Positions 36,251 through 48,250 of a stretch of 64,000 nucleotides of DNA are shown here, piece by piece. The stretch lies in contig JAOTOL010001210.1 in the NCBI GenBank assembly GCA_034440575.1, positions 116,001-180,000 on the forward strand. The letters run 5' to 3'. This DNA comes from Imbricaverruca yamaguchii. Its lineage: Eukaryota; Arthropoda; Thecostraca; Neoverrucidae. The notes below the pieces were generated by a model. That model made no database searches. It was given only the letters and a program-made list of their open reading frames with translations, and was not told the DNA's origin. The translations under genes were made by a program, and so were the position numbers. Position 1 is the first letter of the stretch; the number at the start of each line of letters is the position of its first letter.

Positions 36251-38285
36251 CCAAAACGCCGATACGTATGACAACTAATGTACAGAATATCATTGCATCA
36301 GGCGAAAGGGAGCAACACGGGCACCCCAGAGCACCTTTGGAATCTGTCCTGAAAAAGAAAATCGCACTTTTAGCTGGTATAGGGATTATCGTCTCCAACT
36401 TTCTGTCCTAATGCTGCCACACTGTTGGGGGAGAGATTGACACAAAGTGATAAAATTCATTTTCAGAATGGTCCGAAAATCAGTATTGCCCCATCCGGGT
36501 ATGGACAGGACGATTTGTGCACATGCAATGATGAGCACATGGCAACTACCCCGAGACGGAATTACACTATGGCGGTGTGAACGCCGAAACACCGGTGATA
36601 CTAGGGAGACGAGACAACATTCAGTCACTGTTGTAATAGCGTACGTGGTGGTCCAAAGCTGAACCAAGGGAAAGCGTGTAAAGCCAAACCCACGTCCCAT
36701 ATTGCACTTGTGGAAAAGCCGATCTTTTCACTTTTACTTATCTCTTGGCCGAAAAGGAGGTAAAAACTGAGATCCAGGTAGCACCTATACTGCACCTATA
36801 CTGACCACGTTAAAGTTACAATTTCAGACGCTTATCAACTAACAGCTTAGCAGCTAAGTAAATCGGCACAGTTGCCGGTGTGCTCCCCTCCTTTGACCCT
36901 CCTGGTCAAAATACTTTGGTGCGCTCCTGACTGGCAAGGTCGCACCCAGAGAACCCAATAGTCGCGAAAAATGTGCTAATTCCATACAAACAATTAGGCT
37001 CTCGAACGAGAAGTGCTCAACCATGGCAATTCAAGGACATGACCCATTGCACAATGTCTGGGTGCACCCTTGCCTGCGTCTACCATCGATACGTCTCTGT
37101 ATGCGCGCAAATGACGTCATACGACGCGCACCCCAAACCCGTGAAGTGAATTAGATCCCACTTAACCCCCGTTCACACCGCCATTTCTGCAGACAAAAGC
37201 TCGCTTCATTCCCCAGAAGGCGCACTCTTCAACACGCTTCTGTGACGGAGACCGGCCGGATCTCCAGCTTGTGACGTGACGCATGCTCGTGTGCTGCTCA
37301 TTCGCCGCCAAAGTCGTCATGTTTCTTCTTGCCTGCTATTGCAATGGTAACTGATTGGCTTTCCTTGGGAAGGGAAATACATTACGAAGGGAAATACATT
37401 ACGCAACCGATGAGGTAATTTCGCCGGCGAGTTTCTTTCACCGAACTGGTGCCCAGCCAGTGATCTGCTTGAGCTGAGGGTGGGCAAGCTGGGCACTGTC
37501 TGGGCAGATACTAAGTTAGTCCAACTTCGTCGATTGAGTTGGAGACTTGCATGAGCACAGCCCGCATTATATTTTGCAGAGCCGTGATATGTTGGTCTGT
37601 TTTAGTCCGGTGGCGATGTGAATCAGCGTTTAAAGAGTCGAAGAAAATGAAGTGGGGAAACCCTCGTCATCACCAGTGGTGCGCGAATTAACAATCCGAG
37701 GAGTTGAGAGAATGGGTAGTTCTTTCACAGGTAACTTCGGCTTCATTACATATTACCATCGACTATGTTTGTAAATGATCGACTGGTCATTCCCTTTCCC
37801 TGAGTTCTGTTCCGCTCTCCTGTTGGCTACATTCATCTTGTCGACATTTCCTTTGCCGGCCGTTCTCTGTCATCCGATATTCATATGCAGTTTATTCATG
37901 GGGATATATTGGCATGACCTCATCCATTAGTCACTCCCGTTTCTCATTCCCATCCTAATTGCATACGACTATTCCTCATCCTCAGGTCCCTTATGTCGCC
38001 TACTAGCTCCCCTAATGGGCCGATGTTCTCTAGCAACAATAGTTCCGGATTCCCAGTTTTCTCTTCTGCTTCCGTTCCGCGGTCCTTTCTCATCTTCATG
38101 TCTCTTCAAACTATCAATTTTCCTCAGGCATTTCCGAGCTGCTCTCCGCCCATGGACGAATCGATTCGGCCGCTGGAGCGGTGACTGGCTGTCGTTTGGG
38201 GCAATGTATTTTGTCGGGAACGGGTAAATGTTGCCAGTTAGCATAGCCGTCGCCACTCTATGCAACGAGACGGCCGTATTGCGGC
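36251..38285. other. Anonymous DNA
   Basis: A 17-18 bp tandem duplication of GAAGGGAAATACATTAC at about 37371-37404. No gene is recognised. Confidence 0.5.
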
Positions 38286-38480
38286 GCGTCCATCGTCAGG
38301 GACGGGGAGAGGGGGGGGGGGGACGTACGCCATTCGGACGTCCCGTCGGCCGCCTCGCTGCGAGTGGCATCGGCGCCGGCATCGGCATCGGCTTCGGCAT
38401 CCGCGCCGGCGTCGGTTGCCGAGCCGGCGCCGGTGTCGGCTCAGGGTCTGATGGCTGTACCAATGCCGCGTCGATTCTGG
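38286..38480. repeat. GC-rich patch with G12 run and degenerate GCATCG/GCCGGC hexamer
   Basis: After a run of about 12 G (about 38311) the sequence repeats GGCATCG, GCCGGC and GGTTGCC-type hexamers (38362-38450), giving Ala-Ser or Arg-His frames that are low complexity. Confidence 0.8.
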
Positions 38481-38576
38481 GCTCGACGCATCAGTCCGGT
38501 CTCACTGAAGGGACATAGTTCGTCTCAGCAGCCGGACACTGCTGATGGGAGATAAATTAGTCCCGTGCATCCGGTC

Positions 38577-38660
38577 GGGGCCGCGGCAGCTCAGTTGGTG
38601 GAGCGTCGGACTCTTGATCGCGAGATTGTGGGTTCGAATCTCACAACCGACGGCATTTAC
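38577..38660 (+). mobile_element. tRNA-Lys-like SINE head
   Basis: GCCGCGGCAGCTCAGTTGGT contains a good A box. GGACTCTTGATC matches the tRNA-Lys (CUU) anticodon loop. GTGGGTTCGAATCTCAC is a well-paired T arm with a B box. Acceptor and anticodon stems pair poorly and there is no discriminator/CCA context, so it is a SINE head or tRNA pseudogene, not a working tRNA. Confidence 0.75.
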
Positions 38661-38707
38661 CGCGACATCACCACTGTTTCTCGTACACTGGCAGGTCACC
38701 GATCTGT

Positions 38708-38860
38708 GACCTTCATTCACAGATTGACCAGGAGTGTCACCAGTGTGTCGCGCATGCACGTCAGTAAGACCTTTGTTCACAGATTGGTAACGAGTTTCAC
38801 CAGTATGTCGCGTACCGCGTCAGTTTGGTATTCTTTCACAAATTGGCCAGGGCATCGCCC
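38708..38860 (+). repeat. About 62-bp tandem repeat, 2.5 copies
   Basis: Units start at about 38711, 38773 and 38832 with TTCACAGATTG, GTTTCACCAGTATGTCGCG and relatives. It lies directly downstream of the tRNA-like head, so it may be the SINE body amplified in tandem. Confidence 0.75.
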
Positions 38861-39044
38861 GGTTATCGTGCCAGAAGCCACCATGCCCTTCTGCGGGCAA
38901 ACACGGCCAGGGAGGTGGACAGGCAGTCGTGCCTGTGTCAGCATGCCCTATTGTGCAGACTTCCTGCCAAATCCCTGATCAGTTAGCGCGCCAAGAGACC
39001 TCCAAAGGCTTCCGGGTATGGGCGTCACCAGGGTGCTTAGCGAA

Positions 39045-39140
39045 GAGGCACGGAAGGCTGGGAAGCAGCATGCCCTTCTGGCACGGAAAGTTGGGAAGGA
39101 GCATGCCCTTCTGGCACGGAAGGCTGGCAAGGAGTGTTGC
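39045..39140. repeat. 33-bp tandem repeat, about 3 copies
   Basis: Units resemble GGCACGGAAGGCTGGGAAG followed by CAGCATGCCCTTCT. Confidence 0.9.
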
Positions 39141-39440
39141 CGGAATGTTGTTCCAGGACAAAAAAAAAGACAAAAGAAAAGTACAAAATAACGGGATTAA
39201 GTGTATGACTGGTCATAATTGGAGGCAAGCATGCGCTTGCCAGAACGCAACCAACACTGTCACAGTGATAACTGTGCCACCAGATGCTCGCCTGCTTCAC
39301 GCAGGGCCTAGGAGATCAGCAATCCTGACAGAAAGTCCGCCGTCCCGCTGCAGCCACCTCGGCTACCAGGGCTGTCTCCCCTGTCATAGGACCACCTACT
39401 CCATCCCAGGACCACCGGTATCATTACAGAGTCTCACGTT

Positions 39441-39722
39441 CCCACATCACATCGTCAGCTATCGTTACAAAGTCTCGTGCTCCAGTACAGTGTCAGTTAT
39501 GCCACTAGATCCCATTACACGCCTCCCACATCACATCGTCAGCTATCATTGCAAAGTCTCGTGCTCCAGTACAGTGTCAATTATGCCACTAGATCCAATT
39601 ACACGCCTCCCACATCACATCGTCAGCTATCACTACAAAGTCTCGTGCTCCAGTACAGTGTCAGTTATGCCAAGTAGATCCCTTTACACGCCACTTACAT
39701 CACATCGTCAACTACCGAAGTA
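39441..39722. repeat. 84-bp tandem repeat, 3.4 copies
   Basis: Units start at 39441, 39525, 39609 and 39693 with CCCACATCACATCGTCAGCT and differ by a few substitutions only; no indels. Confidence 0.96.
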
Positions 39723-39723
39723 A

Positions 39724-41015
39724 ATAAGTATCTGTACCATCACAGGATAGGCTGTCCTACAGTCATACAGTAATAAAGTGGTAAGATATAATATCAGCCG
39801 CCGAGGCCCATCTTGATAACGTCTAAAAAGGAAGGATGCTCCAGGGCTAAACAAAAGACACTAAAACCACATGATCAATAATATATCCCGAAAGCAATAA
39901 AATAGTCTACCCGTTTGTGTCACGATGTTCAGTCCCTTCAGCATCATATAACCGAAGGAATGTACTAAAACCACTGCATGCACACCCATTAGCATAATTC
40001 CCAATATATAAACATGATCTAACACCTACTACTACCAATTCTGCTCCATCAGCCCCAAGTGTCATCTCTTTTCTGTACAATTTATATTTGAAACTATTAT
40101 TTATTATGCATTTGTATACCTTGGTATTAATACACATATGTAGGTACATTAATACATTTATATAATTTATGCGGATTTCAATCGGTGGCATAAAAAAGTT
40201 ACTCTTGTGCTTCAGGAAATTATCTTATAAACTGAGTTAATGTGGCAATGCTACATTGCTATATTGTGTCATTATGTGTCTGGATATCCATCGGATACTC
40301 GTTAATACGAATTAGCATATTATTTATGGGGATCATGCCATTTTAACACATACTTTGAAGTCGATTTAAGTGTGCATTATTGTTTTTGGACGTATTCATT
40401 TTCTGAAAGTTACACCAACATCGGTCAAACGTCATAGAATGAACACAATATATATTCGCAAATGACATGTAGTCAGAGCCAATCAATTAAGCTCTTGCCG
40501 GTAGAAATAATCAAATAATCATACAATATAAACCACTTGTATGAAATTCAAACATGTAACGCCACCACGATGCTTCATTGCTGGTGTATGCTATGATAGG
40601 CATCAATCGTTGAAAAAGCTCAACACCAATTCTACATCTACAGGTTCTTGGCTTCCGTTAGATATTCATCGACAGGGTACTTTTGAATATATTTGGATGC
40701 TTTCTGCGCCATGGAAATCTCATTATATGGCTTTTGTTCTGGTTCCACACATATTGTTATCCTCGCAGGCCTCCAACTAGATCCAGATAAACCAGTTTAG
40801 AACTTAGCTGTGGCTTTGATATAGTAATTAGGTCCTTAATTGTAAAACTTCGTTGCATCCACATATTTGGTACATTCATAATCGTTTTCAAGACCGGCTA
40901 TACATAGGCTTCTCGACCATTCATTGCTGCACAAAGCCATGCAATCAAATGAAAATGAATTACTCTGTGATATGCATTGTTCGTCTTGAATGCGTGGTGG
41001 TCAAGACGGGATCTT
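39724..41015. other. Anonymous AT-rich DNA
   Basis: Nothing recognised. Confidence 0.5.
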
Positions 41016-41016
41016 C

Positions 41017-41229
41017 GTTGCGGGGTGGGGGGCGAGGAGCTCGTGTACAGCTCGTGTATTAGGGAGGAGACATTCTGCCATCTCTACTTGGGAGACACCC
41101 TCGTGAAGCCTCGGAAAGTGCTGTTGCGGGGTGGTGGGCGAGGAGCTTGTGTACAGCTCGTGTATTAGGGAGGAGGCATTCTGCCATCTCTACTTAGGAG
41201 ACACCCTCGTGAAGCATCGGGAAGTGTTT
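41017..41229. repeat. 106-bp tandem duplication
   Basis: Two adjacent copies beginning GTTGCGGGGTGG at 41017 and 41123, about 95% alike (for example GAGCTCGTGTACAGCTCGTG versus GAGCTTGTGTACAGCTCGTG). A young duplication. Confidence 0.95.
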
Positions 41230-43070
41230 TGAAGGTGGAGTGACTGCTTATGCATAGAACGTTTTTTTACGGTTAGTGGAGTTAAGCTAACATTTCAAAA
41301 GTGCCGGAATGCTACGATGTTCCTCGCGCGCCACGTGGTGACAAATATGGTAACAACAAGATCTCACAGGGACCAATCGCGTTGCTGGAGATGTGAGCGC
41401 GCAAAACTTATTTTGGGGTGTTAATCGCTTACTGCAAAGCGTATGTCTGCTCCCGGTGCAGACTTTAAATTATTCATAGACGTTGTTCACTGCGGCAACT
41501 TGGAATTAGGATCAGAGACATCATCAATTTAAGCGTACACGTAGAAAGTGGGTGATCGCCCATGTCCATCTGGCATGTTCAGTATAATCCGACATATTCA
41601 GTGTACGTCCATATCCGGAGAGGACTTTGCGTAAATTATTGTCGCGCTGCGGACATATTAATTTGAATGGCATTACCTCGCTGAACTGCTCTACCGATTG
41701 ACTGACTGGTGCGAGTACCAAATCCGACCGATGTATGCTGCAACCATTCATCAGCATATTCTGATCCCATGCAGTGCGCCTGGTGCTCGCTTGGGTTGTG
41801 GTCATGTGTGAAGCATAGCAATGTTCATCGACTGTGTTCGCATTAAGTGATTGTACGAGGTAAACGTCAAGTATAATGGCTGCGTATTGTGCTACATGTG
41901 ACACCCATGCATCAAAATACTGTGCTAATACAGAATCAAAATCCTGTTCTGGTATTTCGCCACACAACACTCGCACAAGAGACCACTGAATAGTATTTCC
42001 ACACACATCACAGGCTAATAAATACTTACATGAACTGAGAGCGTCCTTACTCAGCTTTGTTACTCAGTGTTATTAACTTTTTTATTATTTTCGCTGTGTC
42101 AAATTCCGCCCAGTGATAAGCTTGACTTTAGTGTACACCAAATCCAGCCAAATTCTGCTGGCCCCTTCAGATGCTGTTCTGGATATGCCCACCGTTCTGG
42201 ATACTCTCACCGAATACACGCAGCCGTTAAGCTGAAGGAGAATACGATATCCAGCTGAATGGACAAATACTTCTTATCCAGATCCCCGTGGAAGGGAAAT
42301 CATAAAGATGGACTCCTTTCTTGTTTGGTGCCGAGGAAGATGCGCAAGAGAAACCTGAGATTTATCATGTGCCATTTCTGAACCCTTTGTGATCAAGGTC
42401 TGGAATTCAATGGCATTTAACTATGCTTGATGAACTTTGCAAGACACAAAGTCGTTACCTTACCAGGACGGGCTTCAAAAATTTGGGAAAGCATGTTATC
42501 ACTTTTACCGCTTCTGTTCAAGTCAAGTCAAGTCAAGTGAAATTGTGTTGCAGGAAAAGGTGATATGCGATAGAATGTCATTGTGTTGTTCTTCGACGAC
42601 CTGTGTCTGATTATATCACGTTCAAGACAATTAGAGTCATTACCATTTCATTCGCCTCAGATACTCATAGACTACTTAATTGGCTACAATATTTGCTAGG
42701 CTACACTTACTCCTTCATCACACATTCTCAGTTTTAATGTATGTAACGTCAAAATCATCCAAAAGCTTACTCCTTGGACTCGCCACTGATTACTTTAACC
42801 ACCCTAGCATCACACGCAAGGTGTCTAAGTATGCCATCAACAGCACCAGGATACCGCCGGTCGTGGCATACTGGTATACTGGTATATACGTGGCGTGACT
42901 CAAAGATAAGTAGCACGACTCCACTAGTCCCTGCAAGGTAACACCCATAGTAATACTATATGCTATTGCATGTGACGGAATGTACGTATAACACGCATAT
43001 TAAGGAAACATGCCATGCTTTAGAGCTCTAATGGAAACGGTTCGGACTTGACACAAGGGGTGGTATGCAT
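41230..43070. other. Anonymous DNA
   Basis: A (CAAGT)4 run at about 42519-42539. The 160-codon minus-strand frame at 41524-42006 has no motif I recognise. Confidence 0.5.
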
Positions 43071-43076
43071 CCGATG

Positions 43077-43215
43077 CACATGATGATGTGTCAGCATGGC
43101 TTCAGCATCTCAGGATCCATCCACTACATATGATGAGGTTTCAGCATGCTTTCTGCATCTCCGAATTCATCCACTGCATAGTATGAGGTGTCAGCGTACT
43201 TTTGGTATCTCATTA
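43077..43215. repeat. 50-bp tandem repeat, 2.8 copies
   Basis: Units start at 43077, 43127 and 43177: CAYATGATGAGGTGTCAGC, then TTCTGCATCTC and ATCCATCCACT. Confidence 0.9.
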
Positions 43216-43219
43216 TCAC

Positions 43220-43890
43220 TGGGTTTTACACAATTATGACTTTGTTTTGGGGAAACCACTGCCTGGGTTGCAACATAGTTAATTCACATTTCCTCTAAGC
43301 TGGGATAGGTGACGTAGCAGATCTACAGCTGAAAGCTCCACAATATACTGCATCGGAAATTCCCAAATCGGCATAATCTATCTTGTATAATTTTGGTAAT
43401 GAACTTAGCGTCAAGGCGTTGGAAAGCCATGACTCAATCACTTCCATCGCTGGCTGAGCGCTGAACTGTAGCATGCATAGTCAGTGTCGCGGCAATCCTA
43501 GCTCTGTCCATTGATCATCGTTTCCCACTTCAAATTGGAAGCCCTGCTGATTTCAGAGTGGCCAGCTGCTAGGATGTCTGTCGTAAATGTTCACGCATAA
43601 TTAGGTTTATGAAGCTGTTAAATGGGCGAGACGAGGACGAAGATCAGATTGTGCTGTTACTGGTCGCTGTTTCAGTCGCATCTGTGAAATAGTCAACAAC
43701 GCATAACACAGTGCTGAACTAGATTAAAAGGTTATGGCACGAGCTATTTAAGGAAGCAACGAAGTTATGACACGAAAAACGCGCTATGAAAGAAATAAAA
43801 CATAGTGATTATAATCCTCCAGATAGCAAGGACAATGAGAACGGCAGGGTTTTAACAAACACTCCTTTCCTGGCTTACAGGATAAATAGT
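43220..43890. other. Anonymous DNA
   Basis: Nothing recognised. Confidence 0.5.
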
Positions 43891-43892
43891 AC

Positions 43893-43972
43893 AAACACAT
43901 ACATACATACATGCACACATACACACATACACGTGTGGATATACACCCACACCCACACGCATACACATATGC

Positions 43973-44026
<54 letters not shown>

Positions 44027-44033
44027 ACCATAT

Positions 44034-44112
<79 letters not shown>

Positions 44113-44121
44113 TATATATAT
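43893..44121. repeat. (ACAT)n, (AC)n and (AT)n compound microsatellite
   Basis: ACATACAT and ACACCC variants pass into two AT tracts separated by GTGTGTGTACCATATATC. Confidence 0.97.
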
Positions 44122-44204
44122 TTTTCAACATTAAGCAAATAAATATCTCAAAAGTTGTGAACAGCTACTCCTGGTATATGCATATGAATACTGGTTTAGC
44201 GTCG

Positions 44205-44417
44205 GGAGAGAGAGAGTGAGAGTGAGAGAGAGAGATGGAGGGAGTGGGAGGGAGAGAGAGCAAAAGAAAGAGATAACGAGAGAGAGTGAGAAAGAGGAAG
44301 AGAAAGAGGAGAGAGGGAGAGGGAGAGGAAGAGAGAACAAGAGAGAGAGAGAGAGGGGGAGGGAGGGAAAGAGAGAACGAGAGAGAGATAGAGAGGGAGA
44401 GGGAGGGGAAGGAGAAC

Positions 44418-44453
<36 letters not shown>

Positions 44454-44460
44454 TGTGTGT
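44205..44460. repeat. Degenerate (GA)n purine tract
   Basis: About 250 bases almost free of pyrimidines on the plus strand, ending GTGTGTGTGTGTC at a sharp boundary with GC-rich DNA. Confidence 0.96.
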
Positions 44461-44730
44461 GTGTGTCGTCGTCTCCGCCCCGTCGATGTGGCGTCGATAC
44501 GCCGTCCCATGGCGACCACGGCCGGCCGTCGGCGACTCCCCGGACGGCCGTCGGCGCCGACTGCAGGTGGTCACGTCCGGCCGTTGGCGCGGTCCAATCT
44601 TCTCCAGTGGCTCGCCCACGCAACGGCCGCAGGCGCGAATCTCCCGCAAACGCGCGCCCGGCGACCATGATGACCGCGGCGGACACTTGTTGCGGTGGAA
44701 GCATCCTGCGGTCAAGTGGCCTGATTTCGT
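44461..44730. other. CpG-rich patch
   Basis: Very CpG-dense with recurring GGCCGTCGGCG-type words. Frames are open on both strands, with no recognised motif. Confidence 0.6.
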
Positions 44731-44732
44731 CA

Positions 44733-44885
44733 GCTAATGTGAACTCCAGCATCCTCTCCCAGCTAACGTGGCTTCGCCACTGGCGACTCCACCATCCTCT
44801 TTGTCTAACGTGAACTCCTGCATCCCATCCTATCCAGTCTAACGTGACCTCGCCCCTGCGCGACCCAAGCATCCTCTTCCGTCTT
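44733..44885. repeat. Degenerate tandem repeat with GCTAACGTGAACTCC units
   Basis: Four units of alternating short (about 30) and long (about 45) form, each with TAACGTGRMCTC and ending CATCCTCT, suggest a dimeric repeat of about 76 bp. Confidence 0.75.
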
Positions 44886-45261
44886 CAGTTGGCACGCTTT
44901 GTAGTCGGAGCAAAAGCTGCTTCTCTGTGTGCCGGCTGTGGATTAGCACCGCGTTCTCTGTCGGTAATTGGTCTGGTACGTTAGTTGACGTAGCAAAGAG
45001 CACATCAAGTGCCAATACAGGCTCTCAACAACTGATACATATTGATATATATTGCCAGAGGATAGTATCGGAAGAGAAATACGGCAGCGAGAACTCAGGA
45101 GCTTATCAATGTATGGCAATCCACATTTTTCTAGTTTATCTGGTCCCAGGGGTGCTCCCAGAAACATTAAGATGCTCGCGCGCTACGTCGGCTAGAATAT
45201 GGAACTTTGGAACTTTGCTAAAAGTTTTGTTTTCAACATGTTTTGATTGCTTTGAACATCA

Positions 45262-45487
45262 GGTCAAGAAGCTGGGCGAACTTGGACTACTCGTTGACAA
45301 ACCCAACATTAAAAAAAAGTACGAGCTTCTATTAAGTAGCACCGGACCCCATGTCTGGCTTCGACACCACGGAAAATTATCAGATTCCAAGGACTTGAGC
45401 ATTAAGATACCAGCGGCCAACACAGCAGGCGAAAACATTTCGACAACCTTGAAACCTTGCAAACCCGTAAACCTTGGAAGAATATAA
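45262..45487 (+). other. Weak candidate terminal exon
   Basis: After an acceptor-like GCTTTGAACATCAG, an open frame runs 75 codons to a TAA with a lysine-rich, non-repetitive product (VKKLGELGLLVDKPNIKKK at its start). No family is recognised and chance cannot be excluded. Confidence 0.12.
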
Positions 45488-45674
45488 TAACTAATGTCTG
45501 CAATTATTGCTAAGTCGCATTGAATTTGTACTTAATAGACGGGGTTGTTCATTGGTATGGTTTAGCAGTGTTTCAATATTTAACAAGGTATGTACTTGTA
45601 TGAAATGCTCAATGTATATAAAGGTGATGCTGAGTACCAACTTGCGGGCATTAGTTATAGACTTCCAGGTTGTT

Positions 45675-45815
45675 AAAGTATCTCAAGGGTCTCGAAGGTA
45701 TCAATGGTACCTCGATGGTCTAAAGGACATCGAGATATCTCGAGGATCTCAAGTGTGTCAAGTTATCTCGAGTATCTGAGGAACATCAGGGTATTTCGAT
45801 GATGTCTAGGGTAGC
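45675..45815. repeat. Degenerate short tandem array of TATCTCGAGGAT words
   Basis: Repeated ATCTCGAGG, TATCTCAAGG and TCAAGTGTGTCAAG-type 10-12 bp words; strongly diverged. Confidence 0.5.
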
Positions 45816-46440
45816 AATGTATCTGGAGCGCCTCACTGGTATCCTGAGTGTTACACCTATTGTGTCGGCCAGTGACATCTCGCCGATCAAGTCCTTTACT
45901 CCTGATAAGAATGTTGTGTCGTAGCCAGACAACGGTCGTGGTGAGGCAAAAGGGTCATACTTAAGAGAGGCTCGCACATCGAAACAAAAAACGTTTGGAT
46001 TGTCAAAGATCAATCGAAGTTTGCCCAAGTTCTTCTCCGTGCTAAAAGTAATCAGACATGTTGAAGGCAGAATCAAAGGTTCTTAGCAAAACTTGAAACA
46101 TTACGCATGGCTATCGATGTGACGTACAAAGAGCTTATCATTCTTGAAGGCTTCCTGGAATGCTATGAGAACTATCAATATACATAATCCCCTGGTTTCT
46201 CTCCGTCCTGATTTCGTCGCCTGTGGAACCCTCACCTACAAGCTCCCAATATGCTCCGTGTCTTTTCTCGTTCCAAGGACGAAATATGAACTCACAGTGA
46301 CTAATCGCCATCAATTTACCAGTTAAATCAGCAAGCTTAGTGTTCCTAACAATGCTTCATAGCCCGTTTTAATATGGAGATTGCATTTGCATGAACATGT
46401 GCATATTTGCATGTACCTATTCGTGGTATATATATACGTG
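45816..46440. other. Anonymous DNA
   Basis: Nothing recognised. Confidence 0.5.
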
Positions 46441-46445
46441 GATGA

Positions 46446-46480
46446 ATATATATATATATATATATATATAAACATATATA

Positions 46481-46518
<38 letters not shown>

Positions 46519-46560
46519 TACACATGTATGCATATATATCCATATATATGTTCCATATAT
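46446..46560. repeat. (AT)n microsatellite with CATATA variants
   Basis: AT tracts interrupted by AAAC and CATGTATG. Confidence 0.96.
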
Positions 46561-47350
46561 ACACGGGATCAAATACAATTTTCCAACGAGGCTGTTGCCC
46601 AGTTCATAGTTTCTGACGTGTCTAAGACAAACTTGTGATGACACTGATTTGTCATAACATCCACAGATTCAGACGTAGTATGTCGTCATTGTGCGAGATC
46701 TTACATTTGGATATTGAATATTTGAGTGGGAAGGCCATGGCCTGCAACGTTTTAATGAAGGTGGGAGTATTTCCAATACGTTGGAATTTCAATACAATTT
46801 ACCCTACCTTCGTATCAGGAGCGGAACCAGAAGATCTAGTTGGGAGTGGAAAACCGGCTTGGACTAGGAAAATGATTTAAAACATTTGTATTTGTATTTG
46901 TACAAATGTTTGTACAAAACGTATTTGTACAAATCACGCCTATGTGGCAATTTTGGACCAAGGTGTTACATTAACATGTTCCTAGATTTCGTTACAAATG
47001 CTGTTTCGTGACCTTTTTGAACTAGCGGTTTTCGAAAGATAGTTGCATTATCCTTCCATACTTGTATTTGCCAGAACTTCCCACGGTTCCATGCAATCTG
47101 TTCTGTCTTACTCTTCGTTCGCGAGTTGAAAAAAATGATGCACACAGAGCACAAATGCAAGTCCTTATTGTTAGTTTGATTTCTGAAGCTGATGCAGCTC
47201 TGTCAAGAGCATACCATGGTTTAGTTCACCTTATTTTCTGCTTTTAAGGACAAGTATCACGTAATAGTTGTATTTGTTTCATATCCACGTGAAACATTTT
47301 TATGCAGGCGTCAAAATGACATGCTATAAGTTTCCAGAAGGCTTCCAGAA
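46561..47350. other. Anonymous DNA with a palindromic (ATTTGTACAAAT) patch
   Basis: At 46881-46934 ATTTGTACAAA words recur and fold back on themselves; otherwise nothing is recognised. Confidence 0.5.
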
Positions 47351-47353
47351 GGC

Positions 47354-47695
47354 GTCTCTGTCTCCCTGTTTCTGTCTCTTTGTCTCTGTCTCTTTGTCTC
47401 TGTCTCTTTGTCTCTGTCTCTTTGTCTCTGTCTCTTTGTCTCTGTCTCTTTGTCTCTTTGTCTCTTTGTATCTTTGTATCTTTGTATCTTTGTCTCTTTG
47501 TCTCTTTGTCTCTTTGTCTCTTTGTCTCTTTGTCTCTTTGTCTCTTTGTCTCTTTGTCTCTTTGTATCTTTGCATATTTGTATCTTTGTACCTTCGTCTC
47601 TTTGTCTCTTTGTCTCTTTGTCTCTTTGTCTCTTTGCCTCTCTGTCCCCCTGTCTCTCTGTCTCTGTCTCTCTGTCTCCCTGTCTCTATCTCTCT
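47354..47695. repeat. Nested-period CT-rich microsatellite
   Basis: A 14-bp unit TCTCTGTCTCTTTG repeats about 5 times, then an 8-bp unit TCTCTTTG with TATCTTTG variants repeats about 25 times. The two share parts, so one seems to derive from the other by slippage. Long Ser/Leu/Cys or Arg/Lys/Thr frames are artefacts. Confidence 0.97.
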
Positions 47696-47759
47696 CCACT
47701 CCCCTTCCTCTCCCTCAACACCTCAGCCTTTCTCTGGCCTTTCTCCGAATTCTTGCGCT

Positions 47760-48250
47760 GGTGGTTGACAGGACCGTCTCTGTATTCCGTCTGCGTTTGG
47801 CCGACGCACCAGCAGCGACCCTGGTACGCCGGCGCATCTCGATGACTTGCGGGCGTTTCGGCGCGTCTCGATGGCAGTAGTAATCTGACACGGGGAATCG
47901 CTGCTATCGGACGCCGCGGGCGACAGTGTGGGTGGGTGGGAAGAGAGAGGGGGGTGGGGCAGTTACAGCGTCCGGCGAGCGGCCGCAGCTGGGTCCCAGA
48001 GCCGAGACCTGGCCGGATCGATAACCGTCAATGGCGGGTCACCCCACTCGTCGTTGGCAACGCCAGAGGTCGCAGACTGGCGCAGGAGGGGCGCCACACC
48101 TCGTCCACCTCACGCAGGCGGCAGTCAGATGGCGATCCTAACCAGCGGCGGCGTGGCCACTGCTTTCGCGCGAACTTCACCTGCCTCTTCATCGTGCGGC
48201 TCTCCCTCTTCGGCGCTTGTATGCTGGCCTTGAACTTAACCTTCGTCCAT
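47760..48250. other. CpG-rich patch
   Basis: GC-rich, CpG-dense sequence immediately after the pyrimidine tract. Frames are open on both strands with no recognised motif. Confidence 0.55.

Larger units (their letters stand above)
38929..39723 (+). other. 264-codon open frame through repeats, probably non-coding
   Basis: The longest ATG-initiated frame in the window. It crosses a 33-bp repeat (product SMPFWHGKLGR repeated), a lysine-rich stretch and an 84-bp repeat (28-residue product unit). Both repeats are multiples of three and stop-free, which explains its length. No domain or signal peptide is seen. I consider it an artefact unless transcripts show otherwise. Confidence 0.15.

Noticed and set aside
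38577..38660. Functional tRNA-Lys gene
   Set aside because: Acceptor and anticodon stems have several mismatches although the T arm and boxes are good; it fits a SINE head or pseudo-tRNA.
38929..39723. 264-codon open frame as a secreted or repeat protein gene
   Set aside because: It passes through 33-bp and 84-bp repeats that are stop-free multiples of three. There is no signal peptide, domain or promoter.
41524..42006. 160-codon minus-strand frame
   Set aside because: Non-repetitive, but no recognised domain, no splice context and a length not exceptional among so many frames.
44165..44872. 235-codon minus-strand frame over the GA tract
   Set aside because: Its length comes from Ser/Leu codons of the purine tract and from GC-rich sequence where stops are rare; no motif.
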